From Mogibacterium sp. (GTDB taxonomy: Bacteria > Bacillota > Clostridia > Peptostreptococcales > Anaerovoracaceae): DNA of 64,000 nucleotides. Made by a program: the position numbers and the translations under genes. The stretch is from the NCBI GenBank assembly GCA_017510725.1, contig JAFWMD010000056.1, forward strand, positions 1-64,000. The letters run 5' to 3'. A model generated the notes under the pieces. The model saw only the letters and a program-made list of their open reading frames with translations. It searched no databases and was not told the DNA's origin. This document shows, in pieces, positions 1 through 9,881 of this stretch. Positions within the stretch are counted from its first letter, which is position 1. Every line of letters begins with the position of its first letter.

Positions 1-100
1 CCAAAGCACTTTCAGACTTCAGCGGCCTTTTTTTCCTGATTAATTATACTTCACTTGTGTGAAGATTTATAGGCAGAATCGTGATATCCGTTCTGAATTA
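1..100. other. Window edge; possible cut terminator
   Basis: No gene is seen. Bases 15-36 read as a C/G-rich arm followed by seven or more T, as if the 3' half of a plus-strand terminator were cut by the window edge. A small hairpin (CTTCAC-TTGT-GTGAAG, 50-65) lies just past the end of the minus-strand pckA and could help end its transcript, but its stem is only 6 bp and the tail is weak. Confidence 0.3.
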
Positions 101-1714
101 TTACAGAGCAGGGCCTGCTGCAACGAGTGCCTTGCCTGCATCGTTTGATGTGTACTTATCAAAGTTCTTGATGAATCTGCCTGCGAGATCCTTAGCCCTA
201 TCTTCCCAGACTGCAGGATCTTCGTATGTATCTCTAGGATCGAGGATTCCAGGATCTACGCCAGGGAGTTCTGTCGGTACTTCGAAATCGAAGTAAGGGA
301 TCTTCTTTGTAGGTGCCTTGAGTACGTCACCATTGAGGATGGCGTCGATGATACCTCTTGTATCCTTGATCGAGATACGCTTGCCTGTTCCGTTCCAGCC
401 TGTGTTGACGAGATAAGCCTTAGCTCCGCTCTTCTCCATTCTCTTTACGAGTTCCTCTGCGTACTTTGTAGGATGCAGCTCGAGGAATGCCTGTCCGAAG
501 CAAGCAGAGAATGTAGGTGTAGGTTCTGTGATTCCTCTCTCAGTTCCGGCCAGCTTTGCTGTGAATCCGCTGAGGAAGTAGTACTGTGTCTGCTCCGGTG
601 TCAGAATCGAAACCGGAGGCAGTACTCCGAATGCGTCTGCTGAGAGGAAGATTACATTATCTGCCTGTGGGCCTGCGGACTTGCCGTTGACCTTCTTTGC
701 AATATTCTGGATGTGCTCGATCGGATACGATACACGTGTGTTCTCTGTAACGCTCTTGTCAGCGAAGTCAATCTTTCCTTCGGCATCAACAGTAACGTTC
801 TCGAGAAGAGCGTCTCTCTTGATAGCGTTGTAGATGTCTGGTTCTGAGTCCTTGTCGAGGTTGATTACCTTTGCATAGCAGCCGCCCTCGAAGTTGAATA
901 CGCCCTCATCATCCCAGCCGTGCTCATCATCTCCGATAAGGAGTCTCTTAGGATCTGTTGAAAGAGTAGTTTTTCCTGTTCCGGAAAGGCCGAAGAAGAT
1001 TGCTGTGTTCTTTCCTTCCATGTCCGTGTTGGCAGAGCAGTGCATCGAAGCGATACCCTTGAGAGGGAGATAGTAGTTCATCATCGAGAACATACCCTTC
1101 TTCATCTCACCGCCGTACCATGTGTTGATAATTACCTGCTCGCGGCTTGTGATATTGAACGCTGCGCAGGTCTCACTGTTCATTCCGAGTTCCTTGTAGT
1201 TCTCTACCTTTGCCTTGGAAGCATTGAAAATTACGAAGTCAGGCTCAAAGTTCTCAAGTTCCTCATCTGTAGGGATGATGAACATGTTCTTTACGAAGTG
1301 TGCCTGCCATGCAACCTCCATGATGAAACGGATCGCCATGCGTGTGTCTGGGTTTGTGCCGCAGAATCCGTCTACAACGAACAGTCTCTTGTTGCAGAGC
1401 TCTTCGATAGCGATCTTCTTGACTTCTGCCCATACTTCTTCCGACATCGGGTGGTTGTCGTTCTTATAACCTTCGGTTGTCCACCATACTGTGTCCTTGG
1501 AATTCTCATCCATGACAATGTATTTGTCCTTAGGCGAACGACCTGTATAGATACCGGTCATTACATTTACTGCATCAAGTTCAGTGAGCTGTCCCTTATC
1601 AAAGCCTTCGAGTTCAGGCTTCATTTCCTCTTCGAAAAGCATTTCAAACGATGGATTGTAGACCAGCTCAGTAGTACCGGTGATTCCATACTTTGTAAGA
1701 TCAACTTTTGCCAT
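101..1714 (-). CDS. pckA: Phosphoenolpyruvate carboxykinase (ATP)
   Basis: Cytosolic enzyme interconverting oxaloacetate + ATP and PEP + CO2 + ADP; in fermenters it can run toward oxaloacetate. The 537-residue product is full length for the ATP-dependent family. It shows the kinase P-loop GLSGTGKT (residues 242-249), the metal-binding IGDDEHGW segment after it, and the substrate loop TGRSPKD near residue 57. ATG is preceded by GGGAGGT six bases upstream. It is monocistronic, divergent from the phosphoglycerate dehydrogenase gene. The call rests on clear family motifs; direction of flux is inference. Confidence 0.97.
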   Translation of the reverse strand: MAKVDLTKYGITGTTELVYNPSFEMLFEEEMKPELEGFDKGQLTELDAVNVMTGIYTGRSPKDKYIVMDENSKDTVWWTTEGYKNDNHPMSEEVWAEVKKIAIEELCNKRLFVVDGFCGTNPDTRMAIRFIMEVAWQAHFVKNMFIIPTDEELENFEPDFVIFNASKAKVENYKELGMNSETCAAFNITSREQVIINTWYGGEMKKGMFSMMNYYLPLKGIASMHCSANTDMEGKNTAIFFGLSGTGKTTLSTDPKRLLIGDDEHGWDDEGVFNFEGGCYAKVINLDKDSEPDIYNAIKRDALLENVTVDAEGKIDFADKSVTENTRVSYPIEHIQNIAKKVNGKSAGPQADNVIFLSADAFGVLPPVSILTPEQTQYYFLSGFTAKLAGTERGITEPTPTFSACFGQAFLELHPTKYAEELVKRMEKSGAKAYLVNTGWNGTGKRISIKDTRGIIDAILNGDVLKAPTKKIPYFDFEVPTELPGVDPGILDPRDTYEDPAVWEDRAKDLAGRFIKNFDKYTSNDAGKALVAAGPAL

Positions 1715-1773
1715 TTAATTACCTCCCTGTTTATGTTTTAAGTTATCTTCTTGTGAAATTCCAAATTTTTCTC

Positions 1774-1800
1774 ACTATAATATTATGCATTTTATGTCAA
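1774..1800 (-). promoter_or_regulatory. Probable pckA promoter
   Basis: On the minus strand TTGACA (1795-1800) is followed 15 bases later by TATAGT (1774-1779). The spacer is short for sigma-A, so the exact -10 is uncertain, but it is the best match in the 225-base divergent region. Confidence 0.45.
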
Positions 1801-1842
1801 TGTTTCAACTTGTATTTGTCATATAACACATGCTCTCTATTG

Positions 1843-1871
1843 TTGATGTAAACCTCCCGCGGTGTTATACT
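1843..1871 (+). promoter_or_regulatory. Sigma-A promoter of the phosphoglycerate dehydrogenase gene
   Basis: TTGATG (1843-1848), a 17-base spacer, then TATACT (1866-1871). This implies a leader of about 90 bases before the ATG at 1967, in which I see no riboswitch or T-box. Confidence 0.65.
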
Positions 1872-1966
1872 AAATGTGTATGGGCAGCCGCTCATAAAGC
1901 GTTAATATGCCTGTAGAAAATTAAGTGCTTTATAAAAATCTTATGTTAATCAAAGCGGAGGACATA

Positions 1967-3103
1967 ATGGACAAGTATTTCATCGGTACTCTAAACAATA
2001 TTTCCCAGAAAGGTCTTTGCAGACTCACTGATAAGTTCGAACTTACAGATGACGTAGATAAGGCTAACGGTATCATTTTAAGATCCTTCAAGATGCATGA
2101 TATGGAACTGTCTGACAACCTTCTTGCTGTCGGAAGAGCCGGAGCAGGCGTCAACAACATTCCTCTTGATAAGTGTGCTGAGAAAGGCATCGTTGTATTC
2201 AACACTCCTGGTGCTAACTCGAACGCTGTTAAGGAACTCGCTGTAGCAGGCATGATCATGGGTGCACGTAATATTTACGAAGGCATCTCATGGGGCCAGA
2301 CACTCGAAGGCGATGTGGCAGCTAATGTTGAGAAAGGCAAAAAGCAGTTCGCAGGCACAGAGATCGCAGGCAAAACTCTTGGAGTCATCGGTCTCGGCGC
2401 AATCGGAGCAAAGATTGCTAACGCTGCTTATGCTCTCGGCATGAAAGTAGTCGGCTATGAAGCATTCACACCGCATCCTTGCCTTACCGCTCCGGTAGAA
2501 CTCAAGAACAGCACAGAGGAAATGGTTCCTGAGTGCGACTTCATCACAATCCACGTTCCATCCCTGCCTACAACAAAGGGAATGGTAAATAAGGACCTCA
2601 TCGCAAAGATGAAAGACGGAGTCATCTTCATGAACTATGCAAGACCTGACCTCATCGTTGTTGACGATGTAGTTGAGGCTCTCGAGTCCGGCAAGATGAG
2701 AAAGTACATGACAGACCTTCTCGAGCCTGAGTACATCGGCAAGAAGGGCATCGTTGCTACACCTCACCTCGGAGCTTCCACAGCAGAGGCTGAAGAGAAC
2801 TGCGCTATCATGGCTACAGACCAGCTCATGGACTACCTTGAGAACGGAAACATCATCAACTCGGTCAACTTCCCAAGAGTAACTCTTGAGAAGAGCGGCG
2901 ACGAGAGACACTGCTTCCTTGTTAAGTGCGACAAGACAGCAGACGAAGTCAAGGCTAAGATGGAAGCGTTCTACGGAGACAAGCTCGCAGGATTTGCAGG
3001 TGCAAAGAACAGAGCTAACGACTTCGGTTACTTCATTGCTGATGTTGCAGCAGGCACAGAGCCATTCAGCTGCGACTGCGTAATCAAGACAAGAGTTCTG
3101 TAA
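1967..3103 (+). CDS. serA: D-3-phosphoglycerate dehydrogenase (2-hydroxyacid dehydrogenase family)
   Basis: Predicted to oxidise 3-phosphoglycerate to 3-phosphohydroxypyruvate, the first step of serine synthesis. The 378-residue protein has the family's split catalytic domain around a Rossmann fold with GLGAIGAKI, and the catalytic-His region PHLGAST. The last ~70 residues may be a short ACT-like regulatory domain. The ATG at 1967 is chosen because GCGGAGG sits six bases upstream; an upstream in-frame GTG at 1925 lacks such a site. No serC lies next to it, so another 2-hydroxyacid substrate is possible. Confidence 0.85.
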   Translation: MDKYFIGTLNNISQKGLCRLTDKFELTDDVDKANGIILRSFKMHDMELSDNLLAVGRAGAGVNNIPLDKCAEKGIVVFNTPGANSNAVKELAVAGMIMGARNIYEGISWGQTLEGDVAANVEKGKKQFAGTEIAGKTLGVIGLGAIGAKIANAAYALGMKVVGYEAFTPHPCLTAPVELKNSTEEMVPECDFITIHVPSLPTTKGMVNKDLIAKMKDGVIFMNYARPDLIVVDDVVEALESGKMRKYMTDLLEPEYIGKKGIVATPHLGASTAEAEENCAIMATDQLMDYLENGNIINSVNFPRVTLEKSGDERHCFLVKCDKTADEVKAKMEAFYGDKLAGFAGAKNRANDFGYFIADVAAGTEPFSCDCVIKTRVL

Positions 3104-3130
3104 GCAGACCGTTTTAAACCACAGAAAAAC

Positions 3131-3168
3131 AAAACAGCTGATGCCCTGAGGCATCAGCTGTTTTTCTT
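3131..3168. terminator. Bidirectional terminator
   Basis: A 15-bp perfect stem (3131-3145 with 3150-3164, loop CTGA) has a T tail on both strands. It sits between the convergent serA and GH2 genes. Confidence 0.92.
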
Positions 3169-3172
3169 TCTC

Positions 3173-4816
3173 CTAAAAGATTTTATCCACCTTTTTTATC
3201 TCACGGTCATATGTGAGCAGTCCGTTCACTTCATCTTCTATGTCCGAAAGCTGTGTATAAATCGCGGCACTCAGTCCTTTAGCCTGCAGAGGTTCAATTT
3301 CCTCCTTATACAAGCGCGATATGTCTTTCTGGAGAGCAGCTCTGTCCGCACATTTTTTATAACCGTACTCTCTCCTACCTCCGTAGTAATACCCCGGAAG
3401 CTTGCACGCATATCCGCCGAACTCGCTTATGACAAGCGGCCTGGTACCCGGTGTCAGATCGATTTTTCTGAAATATACATGGTAGCTGTCAACATCGCTT
3501 TTGTTCTGCCAGAACCAGCCTGATGTGCTGTCGATAAATCTTGTACTGTCAAGTTCCTTCAGCCTGTCATATGCAGCATCAGCTTCAAACTGTCCCCAGC
3601 CTTCGTTGAAGATCGTCCAGTAGCATATGGACGGATGATTGTAAAGCGTATTCACAGTTCCTTCCATGGATTCCAGGAAAATCATCCTGCTTTCAGGATC
3701 GTCATGTAAATCTTTATCGTCAATCTGATTCCTTCCCATCGTCGGAAGCACCGAATCCATGATAAACGAATAGTCAGAGTTATTTACCATGTCCTGGAAC
3801 ACTGCCATTCCAAGCCTGTCGCACTCATAATAGAAAATCTCAGGTTCTATCTTGATATGTTTTCTGAGGGTATTGTATCCCAGTGACTTCATGGCAAGTA
3901 TGTCTTCAGCATATTTGTCAGGAGAAGACGGTGTATATATGCCGTCATGCCAGTAGCCCTGGTCGAGCACTCCATTGAAGAAGTACGGTAATCCGTTGAG
4001 GCAGAGTCTCGTACATCCGCCCTTTTCCTCTACGGAAAGAGTACGCAGAGCAAAATATGAACTGACACGGTCGTCACCGCTCGTGATGCTGAATTCGTAA
4101 AGATGAGGATCTTCCGGTGTCCAGAGTTCAGGCTCATCTATATCTATACGGACTGCTGCGCATGGCTTCTCTTCGTCTGCTTCACTAAGTTCGTATGTTT
4201 TGCCGCAAAGCTCCAGAGTCCCCTCAGTTATGCCATAAGCCCTGATCTCAGCCCAGTCCAGGCCGGTATCTATCCTGAGTGACGTGACGTGTTTTTCAGG
4301 CACGGGTTCAAGCCATACACTCTGCCAGATGCCGGACACAGGTGTATACCACATGCCTCCGTTCTTATACTTTTGCTTGCCCCACGGATACTTGTGGTCG
4401 AGATTGTCACGGGCCTCTACTATGACACTGTGCTTTTCCTCGTCCTCGTTGATAAGGTCCGTTATGTCGAAGCAGAACGGCAGATAACCGCCTTCATGGG
4501 ATCCCGCTAATTTTCTGTCGATGTATACTTTCGCAGTCTGATCTACGGCACCGAGATGAAGTATCAGCCTCATGCCTTTCCATTCTTCAGGAACCTTAAA
4601 GCTGCGGCCGTACAGCATGAGCTCATCCTTGCGCGTGATACGGTTGAGTCCTGAAAGCATGCTTTCAGGGCAGAAAGGCACATTGATGGTTTTTGGCCCC
4701 GGAGGCAGGCCTGCTTCATTTGTTTTCTTGATACTGAATGTCCATTCTCCGTCAAGGCTCAGCCACTTTTCTCTTACGAGCTGAGGCCTTGGATACACGT
4801 CTTTCCATTTTCTCAT
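3173..4816 (-). CDS. Glycoside hydrolase family 2 enzyme (beta-glucuronidase/galactosidase type)
   Basis: Retaining beta-glycosidase predicted to act in the cytoplasm, as no signal peptide is present. The 547 residues give a jelly-roll sugar-binding domain (about 1-170), an immunoglobulin-like domain (about 180-265) and a TIM barrel. The acid/base is E405 in FNEGWGQ and the nucleophile E465 in ISEFGG. It is much shorter than LacZ and closer in size to single-barrel GH2 glucuronidases, but the sugar cannot be fixed by eye. Two palindromic operators lie just upstream, suggesting substrate-controlled expression. The RBS is modest (AGGGTG). Confidence 0.85.
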   Translation of the reverse strand: MRKWKDVYPRPQLVREKWLSLDGEWTFSIKKTNEAGLPPGPKTINVPFCPESMLSGLNRITRKDELMLYGRSFKVPEEWKGMRLILHLGAVDQTAKVYIDRKLAGSHEGGYLPFCFDITDLINEDEEKHSVIVEARDNLDHKYPWGKQKYKNGGMWYTPVSGIWQSVWLEPVPEKHVTSLRIDTGLDWAEIRAYGITEGTLELCGKTYELSEADEEKPCAAVRIDIDEPELWTPEDPHLYEFSITSGDDRVSSYFALRTLSVEEKGGCTRLCLNGLPYFFNGVLDQGYWHDGIYTPSSPDKYAEDILAMKSLGYNTLRKHIKIEPEIFYYECDRLGMAVFQDMVNNSDYSFIMDSVLPTMGRNQIDDKDLHDDPESRMIFLESMEGTVNTLYNHPSICYWTIFNEGWGQFEADAAYDRLKELDSTRFIDSTSGWFWQNKSDVDSYHVYFRKIDLTPGTRPLVISEFGGYACKLPGYYYGGRREYGYKKCADRAALQKDISRLYKEEIEPLQAKGLSAAIYTQLSDIEDEVNGLLTYDREIKKVDKIF

Positions 4817-4829
4817 AACATCAACACCC

Positions 4830-4853
4830 TATGTAAAGTTTTCTTTACGTCAT
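4830..4853. promoter_or_regulatory. Operator-like dyad 1 upstream of the GH2 gene
   Basis: Inverted repeat GTAAAG-TTTT-CTTTAC with a few more paired flanking bases. The full 24 bases recur exactly at 42016-42039 inside argC. Its centre lies 35 bp from that of the second dyad. Confidence 0.55.
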
Positions 4854-4861
4854 TCTTAATC

Positions 4862-4889
4862 TGATATGTAAAGTATTCTTTACATATCA
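4862..4889. promoter_or_regulatory. Operator-like dyad 2 upstream of the GH2 gene
   Basis: A perfect 12-bp inverted repeat around TATT, sharing the core GTAAAG-N4-CTTTAC with dyad 1. It abuts the stop codon of the phosphotransacylase gene. It has no T tail, so it reads as a protein-binding site rather than a terminator. The core resembles the GlnR/TnrA box but is one base too long. Confidence 0.6.
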
Positions 4890-5792
4890 TTAAATAGAAG
4901 CTGCTGCTGCGAGTACGATCGAATAGAATTTTTCCTCTGCGCTGGAGCCTCTCGATGTAAGAACGATCGGTGCCTTAGCTCCTACGATTATGCCTGCCAT
5001 CATTCCGTTGCTGCTGACGGTCCATGCCTTTCCTACCATGTTTCCCGTTGCCATTGACGGCATGATCATTGCATCTACTTCACCGGCTACAGGGCTGTCA
5101 AACTTCTTGAACTCAGCGATTTCCTTGCTAAGAGCGATATCGTATGAGATCGGACCTTCTACTGTGCATCCTGTGATCTCACCCTTCTGGTTCATCTCCT
5201 TAAGAGCTGCAGCGTCTACGGACTCCTGAGCTTTCTTGTTGAGCACCTCAGCTCCGCACATAACACCTACCTTAGGATCTTCATAACCGAGAGCGTGAAG
5301 TACTTCAACAGCGTTGTTGATGATCTTAACCTTCTGCTCGAGATCCGGCTGGAGGAGCATGCCTCCGTCTGTCAGTACTACGACTTTATGATAATTAGGT
5401 ACCTGGAAAAGACCTACGTGAGACATGATCTTTCCTACCTGAAGTCCTGTTTCCTTGTTTACTACCTGTCTGAGAAGATCTGCAGTCTGCATGCGGCCTT
5501 TCATCAGGAAGTCACCCTTTCCTTCGCGGATGAGAGCAACTGCCTTTTTTGCAGCTTCCACATCGTCATCTTCGTTGTAGATCGCGACATCGCCGAAATC
5601 GAATCCGTGTTCTGCACAGATAGCCTTTATCTCCTCTTCCTTACCTACAAATACAGGCTCAACGATACCCTCTTTGAATGCTTCATATACTGCGTCCAGC
5701 GAATGCTCATCGTGAGCGCAGCAGAGAACGATTCTCTTCTTTACAGGGTTTGCCTTTACCAGTTCAGCCATTTCCTTAAAATTCTTAAGCAT
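4890..5792 (-). CDS. ptb: Phosphate butyryl/acetyltransferase
   Basis: Phosphotransacylase family: moves an acyl group between CoA and phosphate, feeding acyl-phosphate to a kinase for ATP. The 300-residue length and conserved PxxADFLMKG-like segment (here KGDFLMKGRMQT), LTDGGM and GPISYDIALS motifs fit Ptb rather than the longer Pta. The butyrate kinase usually next to ptb is absent, so substrate preference is open. ATG has AGGAGG six bases upstream. The next gene on the same strand (GH2) is 73 bases away across two operators, so it is probably separately controlled. Confidence 0.88.
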   Translation of the reverse strand: MLKNFKEMAELVKANPVKKRIVLCCAHDEHSLDAVYEAFKEGIVEPVFVGKEEEIKAICAEHGFDFGDVAIYNEDDDVEAAKKAVALIREGKGDFLMKGRMQTADLLRQVVNKETGLQVGKIMSHVGLFQVPNYHKVVVLTDGGMLLQPDLEQKVKIINNAVEVLHALGYEDPKVGVMCGAEVLNKKAQESVDAAALKEMNQKGEITGCTVEGPISYDIALSKEIAEFKKFDSPVAGEVDAMIMPSMATGNMVGKAWTVSSNGMMAGIIVGAKAPIVLTSRGSSAEEKFYSIVLAAAASI

Positions 5793-5854
5793 AACTATCC
5801 TCCTGCTAATATATATGTTTCCGGTATTACACTACACGGTATTTATCAATATAT

Positions 5855-5883
5855 ATTGTATCACACTTATTACAATACATAAA
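5855..5883 (-). promoter_or_regulatory. Possible ptb promoter
   Basis: Minus-strand TTTATG (5878-5883), 17-base spacer, TACAAT (5855-5860). The -35 match is poor. Confidence 0.35.
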
Positions 5884-5894
5884 TATAGTATGGA

Positions 5895-5923
5895 TTGAAA
5901 ACGAGTAATACGAATGGTACAAT
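5895..5923 (+). promoter_or_regulatory. Sigma-A promoter of the nitroreductase gene
   Basis: TTGAAA (5895-5900), 17-base spacer, TACAAT (5918-5923), about 50 bases ahead of the ATG. Confidence 0.7.
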
Positions 5924-5975
5924 CTTTGTGGATATTTATGACAGGTCATTCAGAAAATGCTGATGAGGTGAAAGT

Positions 5976-6785
5976 ATGGAATATTACGAGGATATAGTAA
6001 AAAAAAGAAATTCATGCAGAGGTTTCTCAGCCAGAAAAGTTGAAGACAGTGTTCTTACTGAACTGCTGACATATTACGAAGAAGATGAAAGCGATCTCGT
6101 CGATGAGATCGAAACCGAGCTGAAGTTCTACATCGGTACTGTTTGGGACGAGCTTAAAAACAGTGTCGGATATAATGGTTTCTGCATCAAGGCTCCTGCC
6201 TACATGGTGATCTATTCTGATGTAGCAGATCATTATCTTGAAAACGCCGGATACATCGCTCAGGGTCTCACACTTAAGATGACTGAGCTCGGACTGGCTG
6301 CCTGCTGGCAGACCATCAATGACGCCGATGAAGCCAAAAGGGCTCTCGGAGAAGATACAGATAAGGTCGTTGCCTGTGTAGTCGCGTTCGGATACAGGGA
6401 TCCTGATAACAATGAGAAGAAGGCTCCAAAGAAGTCTCTCGACGAGATGACTGACGGCTACAGATTCGGTCAGGACATCGACACGGATCTCTGGTACAAC
6501 GAGCTTGAAGACGGACTCAGAGCCATCGCTCACGCGCAGTCGTTCCAGAACCTTCAGCCATACAGGATCATAGTCGATAACGATCAGATCTCACTTGTGG
6601 GTCTTCCTGATGACATGACATCCGAAGCAGACAGACTGCTCAACTACGGCATAGTAATGTTCAACTTCTATGCTGTCATGTGGGCCATCAGGCCTACCGC
6701 TCCAAGATGGAGCTTTGAGCCTGTTACAGACCGTGATCTCGGCCTTCCTGCAGATGTTACATATGTTGCAAAGTGCGGACTCTAA
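5976..6785 (+). CDS. Nitroreductase family protein (TM1586-like)
   Basis: FMN-dependent oxidoreductase-fold protein of 269 residues; physiological substrate unknown. It begins with the family's KKRNSCRGFSAR segment (FMN phosphate contact) and contains two half-domains, including GYIAQGLTLKMTELGLAACW near residue 95 and the C-terminal AHAQSFQNLQPYRI segment around residue 185, as in the longer TM1586-like members. The start has GAGGTG five bases upstream. It is a single gene flanked by its own promoter and terminator. Confidence 0.85.
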   Translation: MEYYEDIVKKRNSCRGFSARKVEDSVLTELLTYYEEDESDLVDEIETELKFYIGTVWDELKNSVGYNGFCIKAPAYMVIYSDVADHYLENAGYIAQGLTLKMTELGLAACWQTINDADEAKRALGEDTDKVVACVVAFGYRDPDNNEKKAPKKSLDEMTDGYRFGQDIDTDLWYNELEDGLRAIAHAQSFQNLQPYRIIVDNDQISLVGLPDDMTSEADRLLNYGIVMFNFYAVMWAIRPTAPRWSFEPVTDRDLGLPADVTYVAKCGL

Positions 6786-6800
6786 ATCACTGATAACTAA

Positions 6801-6839
6801 AAAACAGCTGCTCTTACTGAGCAGCTGTTTTTATTTTTT
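6801..6839. terminator. Bidirectional terminator
   Basis: 13-bp stem (6801-6813 with 6819-6831, loop TTACT) with T runs on both strands. It ends the nitroreductase transcript and the lacZ operon. Confidence 0.92.
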
Positions 6840-6883
6840 GTCTTACGCATCGTCGGTTAATCCGATTTGCCTGTTTATTTCTT

Positions 6884-9868
6884 TTATACTTCCTTGCTGC
6901 ATGATATAACGAATCTCAACTCGTAATCATCCCTGACAGGGTATTTGAATTCGTCTTTCGTCTGAGGTCCGCATATACCCGTTCCGATACCCTGCTGGAA
7001 AGCTGAGATGGTAACATAGGTACCTGTGCGTTTTTCGTCTTCACGGTGAGTCATGCCCAGCAGTTCCTTGTCACTGTACGGCTTGATGCCCAGCTCGAAG
7101 GCTTTATCAACAGCGCTGAACTTAACTGTCGTGCTGCCGTCGCTTATACTTGCCCATCTGGTATCAAAGCGGCTCCCGCTCTCCTGTGGCTTTATGTTTG
7201 GTTCCGTCATATCTGACACCTTGCATCTTACATGTCCGATCGGGAACTGGTCCTTCATGTCAGCGTATGACTCTCCGGTCCTGCCGTAGTATTCAACATC
7301 ATCGAATTCAGATTCAAATCTGAAAGCCTTGCCAAATCTAGGCACGGTGCCCTTTCCTTTCGTACAGTGAAGCCTGCTGGTGACAAGCACGGATCCGGCT
7401 TCATCTACCCTTTCATACGTGTCAGTACATTCAAATTCATTCTTTCTGCAGATGATTCTTGATATTACAGTCAGCTTCTTCTCGGTCTTTTCGATCGATA
7501 CCACTTCAGTCCTCTGGCCTATGAAATCCTTCATGGCATCACCCACTCCGAAGAAAACAAAGTCGTTATCGGTCGGCGCACGGAAAACTATTGTTGCCGG
7601 ATCTGCAGGGGTGATCACGCTGCCTCCGATCACAAACGAGACTTTATCAGAATCATCATCGATAATATTCCCTACCTGATATTTACCGGCACCTGCAGGT
7701 TTACCTGATATTTTTTCCCTTATAACGAGCTGTTCCTGCGATACCTCTGTCTTAGTCTTTCTGTCAATAGCCGTAACCATCAGCAGGCAGTCAGTACCCG
7801 CCTCTTCTGCAGCCCTGATATGTTCAGCAGTATCGATTTTTATCTTTACCTTCTGCAGCGGTTCGCATTCCGGAATCAGCGAGAATTCACTTCCATCGCT
7901 CCATCTGCACTTCAGCTCATATCTGAATCCCGGAGTGAAGGCCTTTGTGTTGAAAAGTTCAAATTCATCCCCGCCAAGCCAGCTGACCCGGATCGGACGA
8001 TAAATAAACCTGGTTATCATAGCACCGGTAGACGGAGTGCGGTCCGGATAAAACATTCCGTCGACGCAGAAGTTTTTGTCATGCTCCCACTCTCCGTGGT
8101 CTCCGCCATATGTATAACTACCGTCTTCGTGCAGTACGGCATGATCGACCATTTCCCATACGCATCCTCCGATGAGGCTGTCATATGAATAGATTTCCTT
8201 CCAGTAATCCTCCATGCCTCCCGGGCCGACACCCATGGCATGTGCATACTCGCAGAGGAAATACGGCCTGTCACAGAGCTGTCTGATCTTGTAAGTCTTC
8301 TCTCCTATCTCGTGTACACGCTCCGAAGGCGGATACATTTCACTTGCCAGGTCATAGGCCTTCTTTCTGGTGTGTATCGCACTCTCATAATGCACAGGTA
8401 GGCTTGAGTGGTATTTCAGATAGTCATATTCCTTGTCGGTATTATGCGTACCACCGGCTTCATTGCCGAGGCTCCACATCACTATTGACGGATGCATCTT
8501 GTCTCTCTGGTACAGCCTTGCAGCACGGTCAACGTAATGTGCCTCCCACTTCGGATCATCGCTTATGCGGTTGTAACTCGGCGGAAACTTGTGTACATAA
8601 GTACCATGCGTTTCCAGATCGGCCTCATCCACTACATAGATTCCAAGCTCGTCACAGAGCTCCAGAAGATAAGGGTCCGGCGGATAATGAGAAGTTCTGA
8701 CAGTATCGATGTTGTATTCCTTGCAGAGCCGCATGTCACGCTCTATCTCGTCAGGAGTCAGAGTATAACCGTTTTCAGCTGAAGTGTCATGATGGTTAAC
8801 ACCGTGGAACTTGATCATTCTGCCATTCACCAGGAATCTGTCCCCTTTGATCTCAACAGTCCTGAAACCCACGCGCTGCTTTACACAGCTCCCTTCGATC
8901 TCATAGTACAGGTTGTAGAGCTGAGGAGTCTCATCACTCCACTCGACCGGTGCAAGATTGCGGAAAGTCACTTCCGCCCTCCTGCCTTCGCTCTTTACTG
9001 TCTTCTTCTCACGTATTCCGCGGCCTTCAAGAGTGAATGTCACCTCACCATCTTCATAAAGATCAGCTCTTGCAGTAGCAAAATAGTTATGCCCTGCTTT
9101 TCTCGTAATGAAATCTATATCCCGGAAATCGTTTCCTTCAGAGATACGAAGCAGCACATCGCGGAATATTCCGTTGTTTCGGAACATGTCCTGATCTTCA
9201 AGATATGTACCGTTGCACCATCTGCGGACCACCACGACTACTTCATTGATCCAGTCGTGAAGATATGGAGTCACATCGAATTCAGCAGTATTGTGAGAAC
9301 CCTCCGTATATCCGACATAATGGCCGTTCATATAGATATCGGCACAGCTGGCTATTCCCAGGAATGAAAGTACGTAACGTCTTTCAGGTGCATCAGGTCC
9401 GTCAGTATTGAAAAAAGTGCGGTAAACACCTACGAAATTATACTCTTCGCCCGGGTCCTTCCATCTGGGACCGAGTCCATAGTCCGAGCCCTGAAGGCTG
9501 AACACCTTTCCTGCCTTATCCAGTTCCGGGATCTTCGGCGGGTCATAAGGGAACTGGTATCTCAGATTCACATAAAAAGGCCTGTCATAGCCACGGAACT
9601 GCCAGCACGAAGGCACATCTATCTTATTGAATTTCAATATATCAGTATCCAGCAGGTCCGGGAGCTCTGACGGCTTAGGGAAAAATCTGAAGTCCCATTC
9701 ACCGTTCAGACAAATGACCTTGGATGACCCGTATCTTTTCTCCTTCCCTGAAACTGCGTCAGCAGACTCTCTGTCGGGATACGGTATGAAATAGCTCCTC
9801 GGCGCCAGCTTGTTGTCTTCAAAAATGTCGAAATTGCAATAATTCGTCTTGTTGATCCGATATTTCAT
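6884..9868 (-). CDS. lacZ: Beta-galactosidase, GH2 LacZ type
   Basis: Cytosolic hydrolase of lactose and other beta-galactosides. At 994 residues it matches full-length LacZ: sugar-binding domain (about 45-215), immunoglobulin-like domain, TIM barrel with acid/base E470 in SLGNEAGG and nucleophile E540 in LCEYAHAMG, then the beta-sandwich Bgal_small_N domain (about 720-990). GAGGAGAG lies six bases before ATG. Only 13 bases separate it from the membrane protein upstream, so it appears to be the last gene of the ABC-transporter operon. No lactose permease is nearby. Confidence 0.95.
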   Translation of the reverse strand: MKYRINKTNYCNFDIFEDNKLAPRSYFIPYPDRESADAVSGKEKRYGSSKVICLNGEWDFRFFPKPSELPDLLDTDILKFNKIDVPSCWQFRGYDRPFYVNLRYQFPYDPPKIPELDKAGKVFSLQGSDYGLGPRWKDPGEEYNFVGVYRTFFNTDGPDAPERRYVLSFLGIASCADIYMNGHYVGYTEGSHNTAEFDVTPYLHDWINEVVVVVRRWCNGTYLEDQDMFRNNGIFRDVLLRISEGNDFRDIDFITRKAGHNYFATARADLYEDGEVTFTLEGRGIREKKTVKSEGRRAEVTFRNLAPVEWSDETPQLYNLYYEIEGSCVKQRVGFRTVEIKGDRFLVNGRMIKFHGVNHHDTSAENGYTLTPDEIERDMRLCKEYNIDTVRTSHYPPDPYLLELCDELGIYVVDEADLETHGTYVHKFPPSYNRISDDPKWEAHYVDRAARLYQRDKMHPSIVMWSLGNEAGGTHNTDKEYDYLKYHSSLPVHYESAIHTRKKAYDLASEMYPPSERVHEIGEKTYKIRQLCDRPYFLCEYAHAMGVGPGGMEDYWKEIYSYDSLIGGCVWEMVDHAVLHEDGSYTYGGDHGEWEHDKNFCVDGMFYPDRTPSTGAMITRFIYRPIRVSWLGGDEFELFNTKAFTPGFRYELKCRWSDGSEFSLIPECEPLQKVKIKIDTAEHIRAAEEAGTDCLLMVTAIDRKTKTEVSQEQLVIREKISGKPAGAGKYQVGNIIDDDSDKVSFVIGGSVITPADPATIVFRAPTDNDFVFFGVGDAMKDFIGQRTEVVSIEKTEKKLTVISRIICRKNEFECTDTYERVDEAGSVLVTSRLHCTKGKGTVPRFGKAFRFESEFDDVEYYGRTGESYADMKDQFPIGHVRCKVSDMTEPNIKPQESGSRFDTRWASISDGSTTVKFSAVDKAFELGIKPYSDKELLGMTHREDEKRTGTYVTISAFQQGIGTGICGPQTKDEFKYPVRDDYELRFVISCSKEV

Positions 9869-9881
9869 TTAAGACTCTCCT

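Noticed and set aside
4862..4889. Rho-independent terminator of ptb
   Set aside because: The stem is AT-rich and no T run follows; its core repeats in dyad 1, which favours an operator.
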